Made by a program: the position numbers and the translations under genes | The notes under the pieces: generated by a model | The model's input: the letters and a program-made list of their open reading frames with translations, nothing else | The model's database searches: none | What the model was told of the DNA's origin: nothing | Shown here: positions 34,210-44,399 of the stretch, in pieces | Numbering within the stretch: position 1 is the first letter of the stretch | Layout of the letters: every line of letters starts with the position of its first letter | Source: Edaphochlamys debaryana | Lineage: Eukaryota > Chlorophyta > Chlorophyceae > Chlamydomonadales | Length of the DNA stretch: 64,000 nt | NCBI GenBank assembly: GCA_016858145.1 | Contig: JAEHOE010000035.1 | Span: 496,001-560,000 of the forward strand | Reading direction: 5' to 3'

Positions 34210-37200
34210 ATGGCAAACAATGTGCAGGCTCGGCATAGCTACTCACCCTTGGCGACAGTGGAGGCGGGCCTAAATGACCTATCCGAGAAGCCCGTTCCAG
34301 CCATGCTGGAGTCTCCGCAGCGCCGGATGTTTAAGACCGCTGGAGCTTGCGTGCTCTGGCTGGTCTGCTCGTCAACCATCATCTTGGTGAACAAGTACTT
34401 GATGGTAAGCACATGTCGGTAGTGTTTCTGCGGGCTGGGGAAAGAGCATGGGCCTTTCCCGCGCGGTCTCGTCGCTGGCGCTTTGCAGTCCACCCTCCTG
34501 CTATGCGCGCGGGGCCCTGAGGGCAGGGCTAAAGGGAAGGGCGTATACACTCCTCACGTCAAGACGCGTGGACGCGGACGCGCTGGCTGTCACCCCCCGC
34601 TCACGTCGGCCCACCCCCCTCTGTGCCTCCCGACCAGGTGGACCTCAACTTCAAGTACCCCATGGCCGTGGCAGCGATGGGCATGGGGTTTGCATCGGTG
34701 GCGTGCTTCGTGTGGTGCGACCTGCTGAGAATGGTGGCCCCAGCCGTGGGGGTCGACAACAGGTTCTACTGGTCCCGCATCTTCCCAGTGGGCGCGTGCC
34801 AAGGGCTCACGCTGTTCCTTGGGAACATGATGTGAGTCGCGGGGCTGACGGCATGGGACCGGGGCCGTAGCAGGGCCTGTCGGCGTCCGTCAAACCCATG
34901 CCCTTCCCCCAACGCTCACGCAGAGCTGTCCCTCTTTGCTTTGCCCTCCTCAAGCCGGCCGCTCGCACTCCCCCGGCCCTGTGACACCCTCCCCGCAGGT
35001 ACTTCTATCTCACCGTTGCTTTCATTGAGATGTCTCGAGCCTCGCTGCCAGTGACCACAATGATTGCGCTGTGGCTGGCGCGCTTGGAGACGCCCACGGC
35101 GGCTGTCATCCGAGCGGTGTGCCTCACCGCCCTCGGGTGTGCCATCGCAGCGTACGGCGAGGTGAGGTGCCGTACGCTGTACGGCATTCGAGGACCGGGC
35201 GGCTGGATGCATAGTGGGGTGCAGCTCAGGCCCAGCCGGGCTGAACGGGGGTCGCCCAGCGGGGGTTGGGGCAGGGCCATTGGGACGGGTCCCCAGCCGG
35301 AAGCTCCCTGAGCTCCCGACGCTCGGGACGCTGCCCCGACTGAGTCGCGGAGTAAGCCATCTCCCCGGAGTAAACCGTCTCCCCTGGCCGGAAGGGGCCA
35401 GGGGCGGAGGAGCGACCAGGCAGCCGGCCTTCGGCGGGGGATGGGTCCGGCGGGAGGGCGCCCAGCCGTAGGCGGCTCCCCCCGCTGTTGGGTGGAGCGC
35501 AGAGGGCACGCCCTGGACGTACAGGCACCTGGGGGTGCATGTGCGGGGGGCGGGGCGTTGCTTGGGGTGGGGGCTGCAGACCGCGGAGCCAGGGAGCTGG
35601 GCCCCACAGCAGAGGGCGCCCATGCGACTCCCGGCTGGGCAGGGCCCTGACGGAGGAGTCCTCGCCCGCTGGCAACCCGGGCTGCCTCTCTAGCCCCCCG
35701 CCTGGCCCGGAGCACTGCCCGGGGCCTGCTGCGGGGCCTGCCGCTCGCCGCACCGCCCGCTGCACGGACCGGCGGTGGGCGGGTGCGCCAGCAGGGCCCT
35801 GCGGCGGCAGGAGGGGCAGCGCGGCGGCGCACGGCCCAGCGGCTGCGTGGCCCTGCAGCCAGGCGGGGGCGCCCCATGTATGGGCATGCTGGCTCCTGGG
35901 CGCCAGCCTGGTCGACGCGCGGGGTGCTGGGGCGGGGAGCAGCGAGGGAGGCAGGGGCGGAGCAGGGCCCTGGCGGTGGCACTGTCTCGTTGGCCTCGAG
36001 AGGGGCCTACACTCCGGAGGTCCGGAGGGAGCCGGCAAGGATCCAAAGATCCAAAGCTGGCCCCAGCGCGGCTGCTGCCGGGGTCTCCCGCGCCAGCACC
36101 CCCTACTGATGCCTTGCCTTGGCCTGCGGCCACACCGAGGCCCACACCCTTGCCGTCCGCACCCCAGCCTCTGGGCCCAGCGCCACCCGCCTCCGAACCC
36201 TACGCGCCCTGCTGCTTTGGTACCAGCGCGCAGCACCACCGTACACTGCCGTACCACACAGTGACATGCAGACCTCACACCTGACCACCCCGCGCCCCCC
36301 CTCCCCCCCAGGTCCACCTCACGCTGGTGGGGGGCATGCTGGTCATCTCCAACCTCACCATGGAGTCACTGCGGCTGGTGATGACGCAGTACCTGCTGGT
36401 GGGCTGCGACATGCACCCCATGCAGGTGGGGGCGGGGGGGAGCGAGGGGGGGGAGGGAGGTGGGGAGCGTGTGTGGGCTGCGTGTACGCGTGAGCAGCAG
36501 CCGCGGCAAGGTTTGTGGTTTGAGACGCGCACCACCACCACCCCGGCCCGCAACCCCACCGGCCCCCATCCCAACTACCCCGCAACTCCCACCCCCACCC
36601 CCACCCCCACCCCCCAGTCGCTCAAGTACATTGCCCCCGCCGCCACGCTGACCCTGGTGGTGGGCAGCGCCATCCGCGAGTACCCCACCATGCTGGCGGA
36701 GAACGCGTGGCAAATCTTCCTTCGGTGAGCACTGAGGAGGGACAGGGAGGGGCAGGTAGTAGGGGGCAGGGGGGGCGATTGTGTACTATCTTCGTTGCAG
36801 CAACCATGAAGGGGGCAGACCAACGAGGGTCGGTTGTGTGTGAGCTGGTGCGGCATGTGTCCGGGCCTGTCGACGTGCGGTATCGGGCTTGAGTGGGGTG
36901 GGGTGGGGCGTGGGGGTGCGGTCCGCGGGGCGCCCAACCAGGGATCCGCATGTTGAGGCACGGACGTGGGCGCCAGCTTGCCTTCCGACTACCCGTGGCC
37001 TTCGCTCTGAGCCCGAGGGCTCCTACGGTCTCCTGCCATGCCATCTTTCCCACTCCGCACCCACCCCCCCGGTTTGGTGACGAGCCCCTTTCGTAAGCAA
37101 GGGATTGCAGCACAGTTGTCCGCCCGCAGGCTCGGGTGCCCCCAGCAAGATTGCCTGTGACTCCCCTGCATGGACCCTGGAACCCTCCCCTCCCCCCTCT

Positions 37201-38014
37201 CCCCCTCACCCCCTCACCCCTCATCCCTCATGCCCTCATCCTCTAACCCCTCTCCCCCTTCCCCCCTCACCCCCTCATCCCCCCTCTCCCCCCCCAGCAA
37301 CCCCTGGTTCTTCCTGCTGGCCGCCTGCATGGGCCTCGTGGTCAACGTGCTGGGGGTGGTCATCATCAAGCTATCGTCCGCGACCACGCTCAAGGTGCGT
37401 TGTGTCCGTTGTGACGACCGGGCCGTTGCAGCGGTTGGGGCGGTTGAGACGGTTGGAGCGGTTGGGGCGGTTGCAGCGCGGTCCCTCTTGTAACCGTGAC
37501 CCCCTTGCCGCTCACACCCTTGCGCCCCCCCCCTGCCTGCCCCCCCCCCCCCCAGGTCCTGGCCGCCGTGCGCGGCCCCATTGTGGTCATGTGCGGGGTG
37601 ATGCTGTTTGCAGAGGCAGTCACGCTCATCGAGTTCGTAGGCTACTCCATGTAAGTCGCCCTCGGGCCGGCGGTGCGGCATAGGCAGCCAACATGCTACC
37701 GAATTCGAATCCAGTCCCAGGGCTCAGGGACCCGACGGGTGATCCGACAAACGCTGGGGTTATTGGCTTGTGCTGGCTCTCGGTCCTTCGCACCGCAGCC
37801 CAGGCTCGGCCCTCGCTCCGGTCCCTGGACCCTCGCCTACCCTCCACCCTGACTGTCCCTCCATCCCGACTCCTCACCTACCCCTTCCCCCCTTCCCCCA
37901 CCTGCCTCCACCCCCAGCGCCCTGGGCGGCTTCATCTGGTACCAGTACGCCCTCACATCCAAGGCAGCCGCGGAGGCAGCTGCCAAGGCCATGCAGCCCG
38001 CAGCCAAGGCCTGA
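34210..38014 (+). CDS. Triose-phosphate / nucleotide-sugar-type transporter (TPT, DMT superfamily)
   Basis: Eight exons (34210-34404, 34638-34831, 34999-35161, 36312-36425, 36618-36724, 37298-37394, 37556-37650, 37918-38014) encode 353 aa, the usual size for this family. About ten membrane helices are visible. The N-terminal helix reads LWLVCSSTIILVNKYLM, followed by the family-typical FKYPMAVAAMGMG. Then come YFYLTVAFIEMSRASLPV, the ESLRLVMTQYLL helix, VVNVLGVVIIKLSSATTLKV and the final EFVGYSIALGGFIWYQY. Members exchange phosphorylated sugars or nucleotide sugars across plastid, Golgi or ER membranes. The short hydrophilic N-terminus without a clear transit peptide favours the Golgi/ER (KT/KV-type) group over the plastid exporter, but the substrate cannot be read from sequence. 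Intron 3 (35162-36311) is unusually long at 1150 nt. Confidence 0.9.
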
Positions 38015-38893
38015 GCGCCGGCCCCACGCCCCGCACCCGCACCCGCACCCGCGCGGATGCCCCCCCGGCTCCCAAAGCGGCCTTGTGTCGTGGCACACAA
38101 GCCGGGGCGGCCGGGGCCTGCGCTTGTGCGGCGACCTCTGCTCCGCGCACTGGAGGCCACAGCACGGCGGCGCAGCGCGATGCCGTGCTGTGCCGTGCTG
38201 TGCGGAGCGGTGTGGCGCGGTGCACACGGGCTGGCGTGCATGGCACGGTAGTGGCAGGGCGCGCCCTGGGGGCCTGCAGTCAGGCTGCTTCAGGGCGGGC
38301 ACCCCGACGCCCGCAGGCTTCAGGCCGTGGCTGGCCTTCCGCGGGACCGACGCTGCCGGCACGGCTCTCGGTGGCCGAGCAGAGCGAATGGTCCCGGCGG
38401 GCCAGGCGTTGAGGCGGGGAGCGGGAGGCGGGACCGGGCGTTCGGGGCTAGTGGTTAGGGCGGCTGTGGAACCAGCCGCGGCGGCCATTCCTTCCCACTA
38501 ATAGAGAGGCGGCCGCTGCGGAGGCGGCCGACAATTCATGGCGGTTGGGGCCGGAGTGGGCCTGGGCGTCTTTGGCGCGTTTGCACCCTGACAGGGCCTC
38601 GAAGGGCCCGGTTGGGCCTGGCCGGGGCACGATCTTAGGAGGCGCCTCCGTTGACTCGGGAACGGGACGGAGCGGCGCCGAGGGGTCTGCCCGCGAGGCG
38701 CACCCCGCAGGGTTGGGGGCACGCAACTTGGGTCCTTGCGCCTTAGGGTATGGTAGGGTGGGGCACGTGAGCGCCGCTGCCCGCATTGGGAGGCTGGGAC
38801 AACTGGTAGACGCGTAGGGCAGGGGGGTCGGGTATGGGGCTGCTCACCCTCACGTGATGAGCCGGCTGCACTGAGCGCTTGGTGTGATGGCCT

Positions 38894-38969
38894 GATGGGG
38901 TAGCTGCGGGCTTGGGGCTGGTGGATGGGGCGATGGGGTAGCTGCGGACTTGGGGCTGGTGGATGGGGT
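38894..38969 (+). repeat. 38-bp tandem duplication
   Basis: Two adjacent 38-bp copies of gatggggtagctgcggg-type sequence, differing at one or two positions, lie in non-coding DNA downstream of the transporter gene. Confidence 0.85.
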
Positions 38970-39150
38970 GACTCAGGCGGGCTGCTGTTTGACTAGGGAT
39001 GGGGCATGGAAAGTGGGGGCCGAAGGGCCGGACAGGGCGTAGCACCCATGCTTGAGGCACGGTGTTGGGGGGGGGGGGCTGCTGATCATATGCTGCATTG
39101 GAGATCGGGCATGATGCATGCGGGTACACATAGGCACACATAGGCTGGCA

Positions 39151-39155
39151 TGTAA
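39151..39155 (+). terminator. Candidate TGTAA polyadenylation signal (transporter)
   Basis: TGTAA at 1137 bp after the transporter stop. The distance is long, so this is only a weak candidate. Confidence 0.2.
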
Positions 39156-39993
39156 ACGGCAAGGGACCCCTCTTGTAGTTTGGTGCCGGCAGCCGCTGGC
39201 TGCGTCCAGATGTGTCGGTACCAGTACGGCAGCCATAGCAACGTCCAGGGGATTCTATGCTCGCAGGGGCCGTGCAGCGTAGTCCGGACGATGACGAAGG
39301 GGGACGCAGATCGTCCAGGGGATGTCACACGTCAGGGCCTTGCTGCCCTAGGCTGCTAGGCAGAGCTCATGATAGGCCCCCCTTGCGCTCAGGACAGAGC
39401 GTCAGCCCTTCACTTCAGCCGTTGATACGATGTTACGGCAGTCGTAAGCAGCAACTCCCGCGCCTCGCAGCGCGGGTGACTGGGGCGACAGTGTAGCGTG
39501 CTTTCGCGTGAGCGACAGGACAACACGTCAACCACAATTTTTTTTGCCCTTTGTCCACGTTAACGTGTCCAACACGCGTCACGACTTGTCCTGAGACCGA
39601 ACAGTTGCACACACACGCCGTAACCAACACCAAGCACGTTACGTCCACCAGCAGGATAAACTATGCGCAGCGGATTTGTCTCCCGTACGGCTTAAGGGTC
39701 AACCGCCGGGGGAGGGCACACAGGTAGATGAACTGTGGTGCTCCTCAAAGGGTACGGCTCATGACTTCCGAGCCCTCTTCACGCCCCTACGACAGCAGAC
39801 GTGGAATCCCGAGTGCCACGCGAGACAGCACACGGTCCGAACCGGGGGACACTTCAACCAGCAGGCCTCTATGCAAGGCCCCTAGGCGTCACCTAACAAC
39901 CAACCACGCACGCACACACGGCTCCAAGCACGGCTTCCTCCTCTAGATGCAGCGTTCGCTGCCCCTCTAAGAACCTCAGCTAGCGGCCTGGTA

Positions 39994-40158
39994 CGGCCTC
40001 ACGGCACGACGGCCGGACAAAGGTGGGTGGCTGCCTATTCAGGGGCTCACGCGCTTCAACCCACAATAACAAAACACAGGCCTAGATGCGGCCTCACGGC
40101 ACAGGGGCCGGACAAAGGTGGGTGGCTGCCTACTCAGGGACTCACGCGCTTCAACCCA
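39994..40158 (+). repeat. Two 70-bp direct repeats, 95 bp apart
   Basis: Positions 39994-40063 and 40089-40158 are near-identical, differing at about six positions. Each contains cggcctcacggcac, ggccggacaaaggtgggtgg and ends with acgcgcttcaaccca. Their second halves are the first two members of the shorter five-copy family continuing at 40431-40581. Confidence 0.9.
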
Positions 40159-40430
40159 AAAAGGCGCTCCTCACAGGATGGGGAGGGCGCAGGCACGACC
40201 ACGACAAAGGGGCCACTCAGATCACCCGGGTCGGCTCGAAGGCCCACTCACTTCGCGTCTTAACTCGTGCGCACAGCACTGTCTAAAGCTCGCACACACC
40301 GGAGGGTCGCTCTGACGCCTTCACTAACTAGGCCGGCACGGCACCAGTCCGGGGCGGCTCGACGCGGGGGCCTAAAACACACGCGGTACACTCCCAGCAC
40401 AATCCACCACCAACCGCGGACGATAACAGA

Positions 40431-40581
40431 GGGTGGCAGCCTCCTTCACGCGGGAGGACTTAGGCGCTTCAACCCTCGACACAGCGGGTGGCCGCCTCCT
40501 TCCCGGAGGGCTTATGCGCTTCAACCCGCTAACTGAAAGGTGGGTGGCCGCCTCACGTGGAGGGCTTACGCGCTTCAACCC
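40431..40581 (+). repeat. Three further degenerate repeat units with complementary ends
   Basis: Units at 40431-40475, 40486-40527 and 40542-40581 share the pattern GGGTGGC[A/C]GCCT, a variable core, then GCGCTTCAACCC. The start GGGTGG and end CAACCC are nearly complementary. The cores contain internal complementary pairs such as CCTCC and GGAGG, so each unit can fold into a hairpin. The same frame of the pattern is found in the two upstream 70-bp repeats. Confidence 0.85.
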
Positions 40582-42288
40582 ACAACCCGACTCACGGGCG
40601 AGACTTGGGCCTTGGACGCCCTTGAGGTCTTGAGGTCTTGAGGTCTTGGGATGGCGGTCGCCCAGAAGCTGGCGACGGCCCTAGGTACTAGAGGCTAAAG
40701 GACGGGAGAGGCTGAGCTGCCGGCTGATGGCTGAGCGTAGTCGTGCTGCTCGTAGACGGCTGCACGTTGTTGTCTGGGGCAGGGTCCAGGTAGTCTGAAG
40801 CTGGGCCTAGACTAGCTACCAGGTAGTTCGCTGCAGGACAGCGAGGGCTCAGCGGCACGGGGCTCAGTGTCGTCCGATGTGTTGTTACAAGGTGTTGTGT
40901 AAGTATGCTCAGAGTCTTGTGAACTCGTAGGGAACTCTCCTACTACATGAAGCATGCTAAAGCGCACTGTGAAGGGTGGTCTCTCCCCTACAGGCGTCAT
41001 CGGCTACACATAAATACTCCCTTCCTAACCTCGTTCAGTCCTCCTCTGGGCCTCCGTACCGTGGGCCCTGCTAACCGTGCAACGCCTCCTGCCTCCGGCC
41101 CCGGTGCGCCAGCATGCCAGCAACCTTCGACCTGCGAGGCAAGGGTCAAGCATTGCATGAATCCCTGCCGACTAGCTCTGGCCAGCCCCGCCACTTGGCG
41201 GCGCCGCCTTCCTTCGCCTGCGCGTTGGGCCTAACCCGTCAACGCAACACCGCCCTACCCTGCCAACGTCCACCACAGCACAACATACTCTGGGTCCATC
41301 CTTGTTGCTCCCGCCGGGGCCCTGGGCAGCCCCTGGCGGCTCCCCCACTGGGCCTCCGTGTCACCCCGCCCGCCGGCGTTGCCGGCAGGCCCTGCTAGCT
41401 AGCCCGACCTGCTGGGACCTGTTCTTCGCCCAGCATCCTAACCAACAGCCCGAAGTCCTTCTCGGCACCCCTCTTCCCCCCGCTACACAGGCGACCCATG
41501 CAGCTCCTTACCAAAGGGCCGTGGCTGCGGGCGTCCGCCGCCAGTCCCAGGCCGGGTCCCCTTTAGGCGCCCGCCATCCTTCAGCTCCTCCACGCCGTCC
41601 GCAACCTCCAGCTCCTGATCAGCCCCCTTCCCCTAATTCCGGGCATGAGGGGCATAGGGTGAAGCAGGGTTGTGGCTCGTGGCGGGTCCGCTTGGCGGGC
41701 CCGCGCCGGGTCTCGGCGGGCCCCGTAACGCGGGCCCAACCTCGCCCCGTCCCGCTTCCGGCACCCGTGCCTCCTTTGCCGGAATGGTGACCACACCAGG
41801 ACCTTCCCCGGGTGTAAGAACCCTTCTCAAGGCTCCCCGCAGGCCTGGCCGTGGTCCCACATTCCTCGTTACCGAGGCCCGCCTAATCCTTCCGCACTCC
41901 CTTCCAAAGTTATGTATTTGCACTGACTAGCACCATCCTTGGTCATCGACCCACCGCGCGCCTCCGAGCTCCATTACTGTGAGCTCCACCGCACCTCCTC
42001 GCCACCTTTGGCTCTTCGTCAATGCTGGGCTGCATAGCCCTTAGCTGAGCCTTTCCGCCGATTCTATGGACAGCGAGCGATCAACTCCTCCGCTATTGGG
42101 CCGTTCGCCCGCATGCCCTCTCGCTCCACACTACTGGTCTCGGCGCGCGATAGTGGCTTCAGAGAACACGTCGAGGTCCTTTGTCAGCCCTTCTCGGCCG
42201 CCGCATAGTTGCCCGACAGGCATGCTATGTACCGGGTTTCGCCACGCAGGGCGTAAAGTATATGTACAAATGACCATTTCATCGTAAC

Positions 42289-42325
42289 GCGCTACTCGCG
42301 GTGGCTTCCCACCGCGAGATAGCGC
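42289..42325. repeat. Strong stem-loop
   Basis: An inverted repeat forms a 16-bp stem: GCGCTA plus CTCGCGGTGG on the left pairs with CCACCGCGAG plus TAGCGC on the right. The loop is CTTC and there is one bulged A at 42319. It lies in gene-free DNA with no neighbouring coding end, so a terminator role is not supported. Confidence 0.85.
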
Positions 42326-44399
42326 TGCTCCCTTCCGTCACGCCACGGCGACACGTACCCCCAACCCCGGCTCTCTCGGGCCAGTCTCCAGCGACGTCCC
42401 CCCCACTTTCCTCTTCCTTTCCTCCTCTTAAAGCCGTACGCCACCCAATGGGTGTGGGGGGGGAACACTCACTTAGCGTCCTGTGGCCCGCCGACCTATC
42501 TGTGGGCCACACAGGCGATGTGGTCCTCCGGCCTGCGGGCGCGCCCCATTCGTGCTCGCGTCTACCCTATCCTGTCATGGCATTCTCCCGCCAACCCGTG
42601 TCTGACGCGACAACCTGTCCTAATTCCGCCACTACGACGCGTCACGACACATAAGAGCAGGTGCACCCCTTGTTGGGCTACAACAGGAGAGACAGGTGCC
42701 GTGAGCTTCCGCCCGACAAGAAGGCTTCCTACCCCTACCCGTAAGGTGCACGCTCCCGCATCACCGCTAGGTAAGCACAGGTCTCAGCGCATGAACAAGC
42801 CTGTCAAGCCAAGTTACAAGGGGGGGGGTAGGAATGCTGGCCTGCCGGTGAATGGCCCCCCAATTGCTCTGAGCATGCTGTAGCGTCTGTGACGACGAGC
42901 GGGCGCCCCCATGGGGGCGGAAAAGGGCTGAGCCCCTCACCCATCTGCTACGCGACCCATTCCCCGTGGTAACCGTGGACGCACTATACTCCAACCGAGC
43001 TTTAACGCGTAATTAGCAGGTTGTCGGGGGACTCGCACCCCTCGGCACAAACTATCCCCGCCGGTCCAAGAGGCCTGGTTCAGAGGCCAATTGGGGTCCC
43101 CCCATCCGGGATGATTATGGTCCATCGAGCTTAGAGCAAGTGCACCGTGTCGCGACTGCCCTCAGAGAATTGTGCAAGGTTAGCTAGCAACACACTCTGA
43201 CTGAGTACGCGCGTGGAGGTTGAGCTCCCAGACATGTTGCCGGCATGTTGGAGGGTGGTCGATAAGTTTCCCTGTTCTCAGTTGCAAGCGATAGGGGTAA
43301 GGGAACTGAAGCTTGTGGCATCGCGGGCTAGGCGTAAATCGCAGGTTCTTGCGTGACGCAGGCACACACGCACGCACGCACGCCGACACGGGGTAATCCC
43401 GGGGGGCTTCGCCGCCCGAAGAGCCTAACGGCGGCGGCTCAGCCCGAAAAGATCCACCCGCCCTTGGGGGGGCAGGGCAGGCCGCCGCACAGCGGGGTGC
43501 CAGAAGGACTTGCGGTACGACGAGCAGGGCGACACGCGACAGACCGACAGCCACCCCGCCCTGCACCAGGCACGCACCGCGCGAGAGTGACGACGCAGCA
43601 GTGACGACAGTGCTGGTGCACCTCGCTCACCACCCGCCGCCCCTACAATTGGGCTCTTGCAGTCTTGCACGCCCTGTCTTAGCACACACTGCCCGCAGTG
43701 TCGGTAGCATAAAGGCCCTGTCGGGCTGCCGCAGCCCCTTTTCACCTAGCAGCAAAGGAGCAAAGCGCATCACCTCGTGTACTGCGGGGTTCAAATGGAT
43801 TAATGGCCGGGTGCGATCCCGCGTGCCGTGGTGCGGGCTGGTGGTGGAGAGGGGTTGAGGGCTGCACGGATCCAGACTCGAACATTGTGCCCCCTGGCGG
43901 GGACCACGGGGCTCAGCCCTGTTCCTGCCTTTTGGGCAGCCACCCTTGCCACCTAGCATGCCACTGCACAGGATGCGCACGCACCCCCAGCCCAACTAAC
44001 ACCAGTTTGTACATCATGGCTGAACCGCCTGCTCCAAGCACAACACATATCACCCGCCCGGCCCCGCCTCACCGCACCACAGTCTCCAATCCCCACAACG
44101 CCCCTCCAAACCGCGTCCCCGAGGCGCTCTGCGGACCTGGCGCAACTTCCAAAAGACACGCAAACTCCCACTGCAGATCTGGTGGGCTAAGGCTGGGACG
44201 CTGTAAGGCTCAAAGACGACAGCTGAAACGAGTCAGGTTTGGGTAGCGGAGGTCTCACAATCAGTCACAGTTAACAGTCAGCGCCTGTCCCGGTTGCACA
44301 CATTGGGCCACAGCCAGAAGCCGCTCAACGCCGGGTCCCCTCGGGTCACCTCGCCCCACCAAGGCTGCTCCCTGCTGCCCACCTACCCCCGGCGCCCTA

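Larger units (their letters stand above)
38015..39420. other. Downstream region of transporter gene
   Basis: This is a GC-rich stretch with no recognisable gene. The only TGTAA after the transporter stop is at 39151, more than 1.1 kb away, so the 3' UTR is long or uses another signal. It contains a 38-bp tandem duplication at 38894-38969. Open frames in this interval show no family resemblance. Confidence 0.45.
39421..44399. other. Gene-free block with repeats
   Basis: About 5 kb without a recognisable gene lies between the convergent transporter and ankyrin-like genes. Base composition is visibly less GC-rich than the coding regions. Open frames are short and interrupted, and none resembles a transposase, reverse transcriptase or other known protein. 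Structures present include an 8-T run at 39539, a CACGTTAACGTG palindrome at 39556, a five-member repeat family at 39994-40581, a stem-loop at 42289-42325, and ACGC repeats near 43364-43384. It could be a decayed mobile element or simple intergenic DNA, and the sequence does not decide between them. Confidence 0.5.

Noticed and set aside
35226..36317. A 363-codon minus-strand frame inside transporter intron 3
   Set aside because: It has no homology signal, no splice context and extreme composition. The surrounding exons give a complete transporter without it.
39994..40581. CRISPR array
   Set aside because: Units are degenerate and unevenly spaced, the variable part lies inside the unit rather than as unique spacers, and the DNA is eukaryotic nuclear.
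43012..43052. tRNA-like pattern around ggggactcgcacccctcgg on the minus strand
   Set aside because: It has no TTCRANN T-loop, no acceptor stem and no anticodon arm. It is only an imperfect hairpin.
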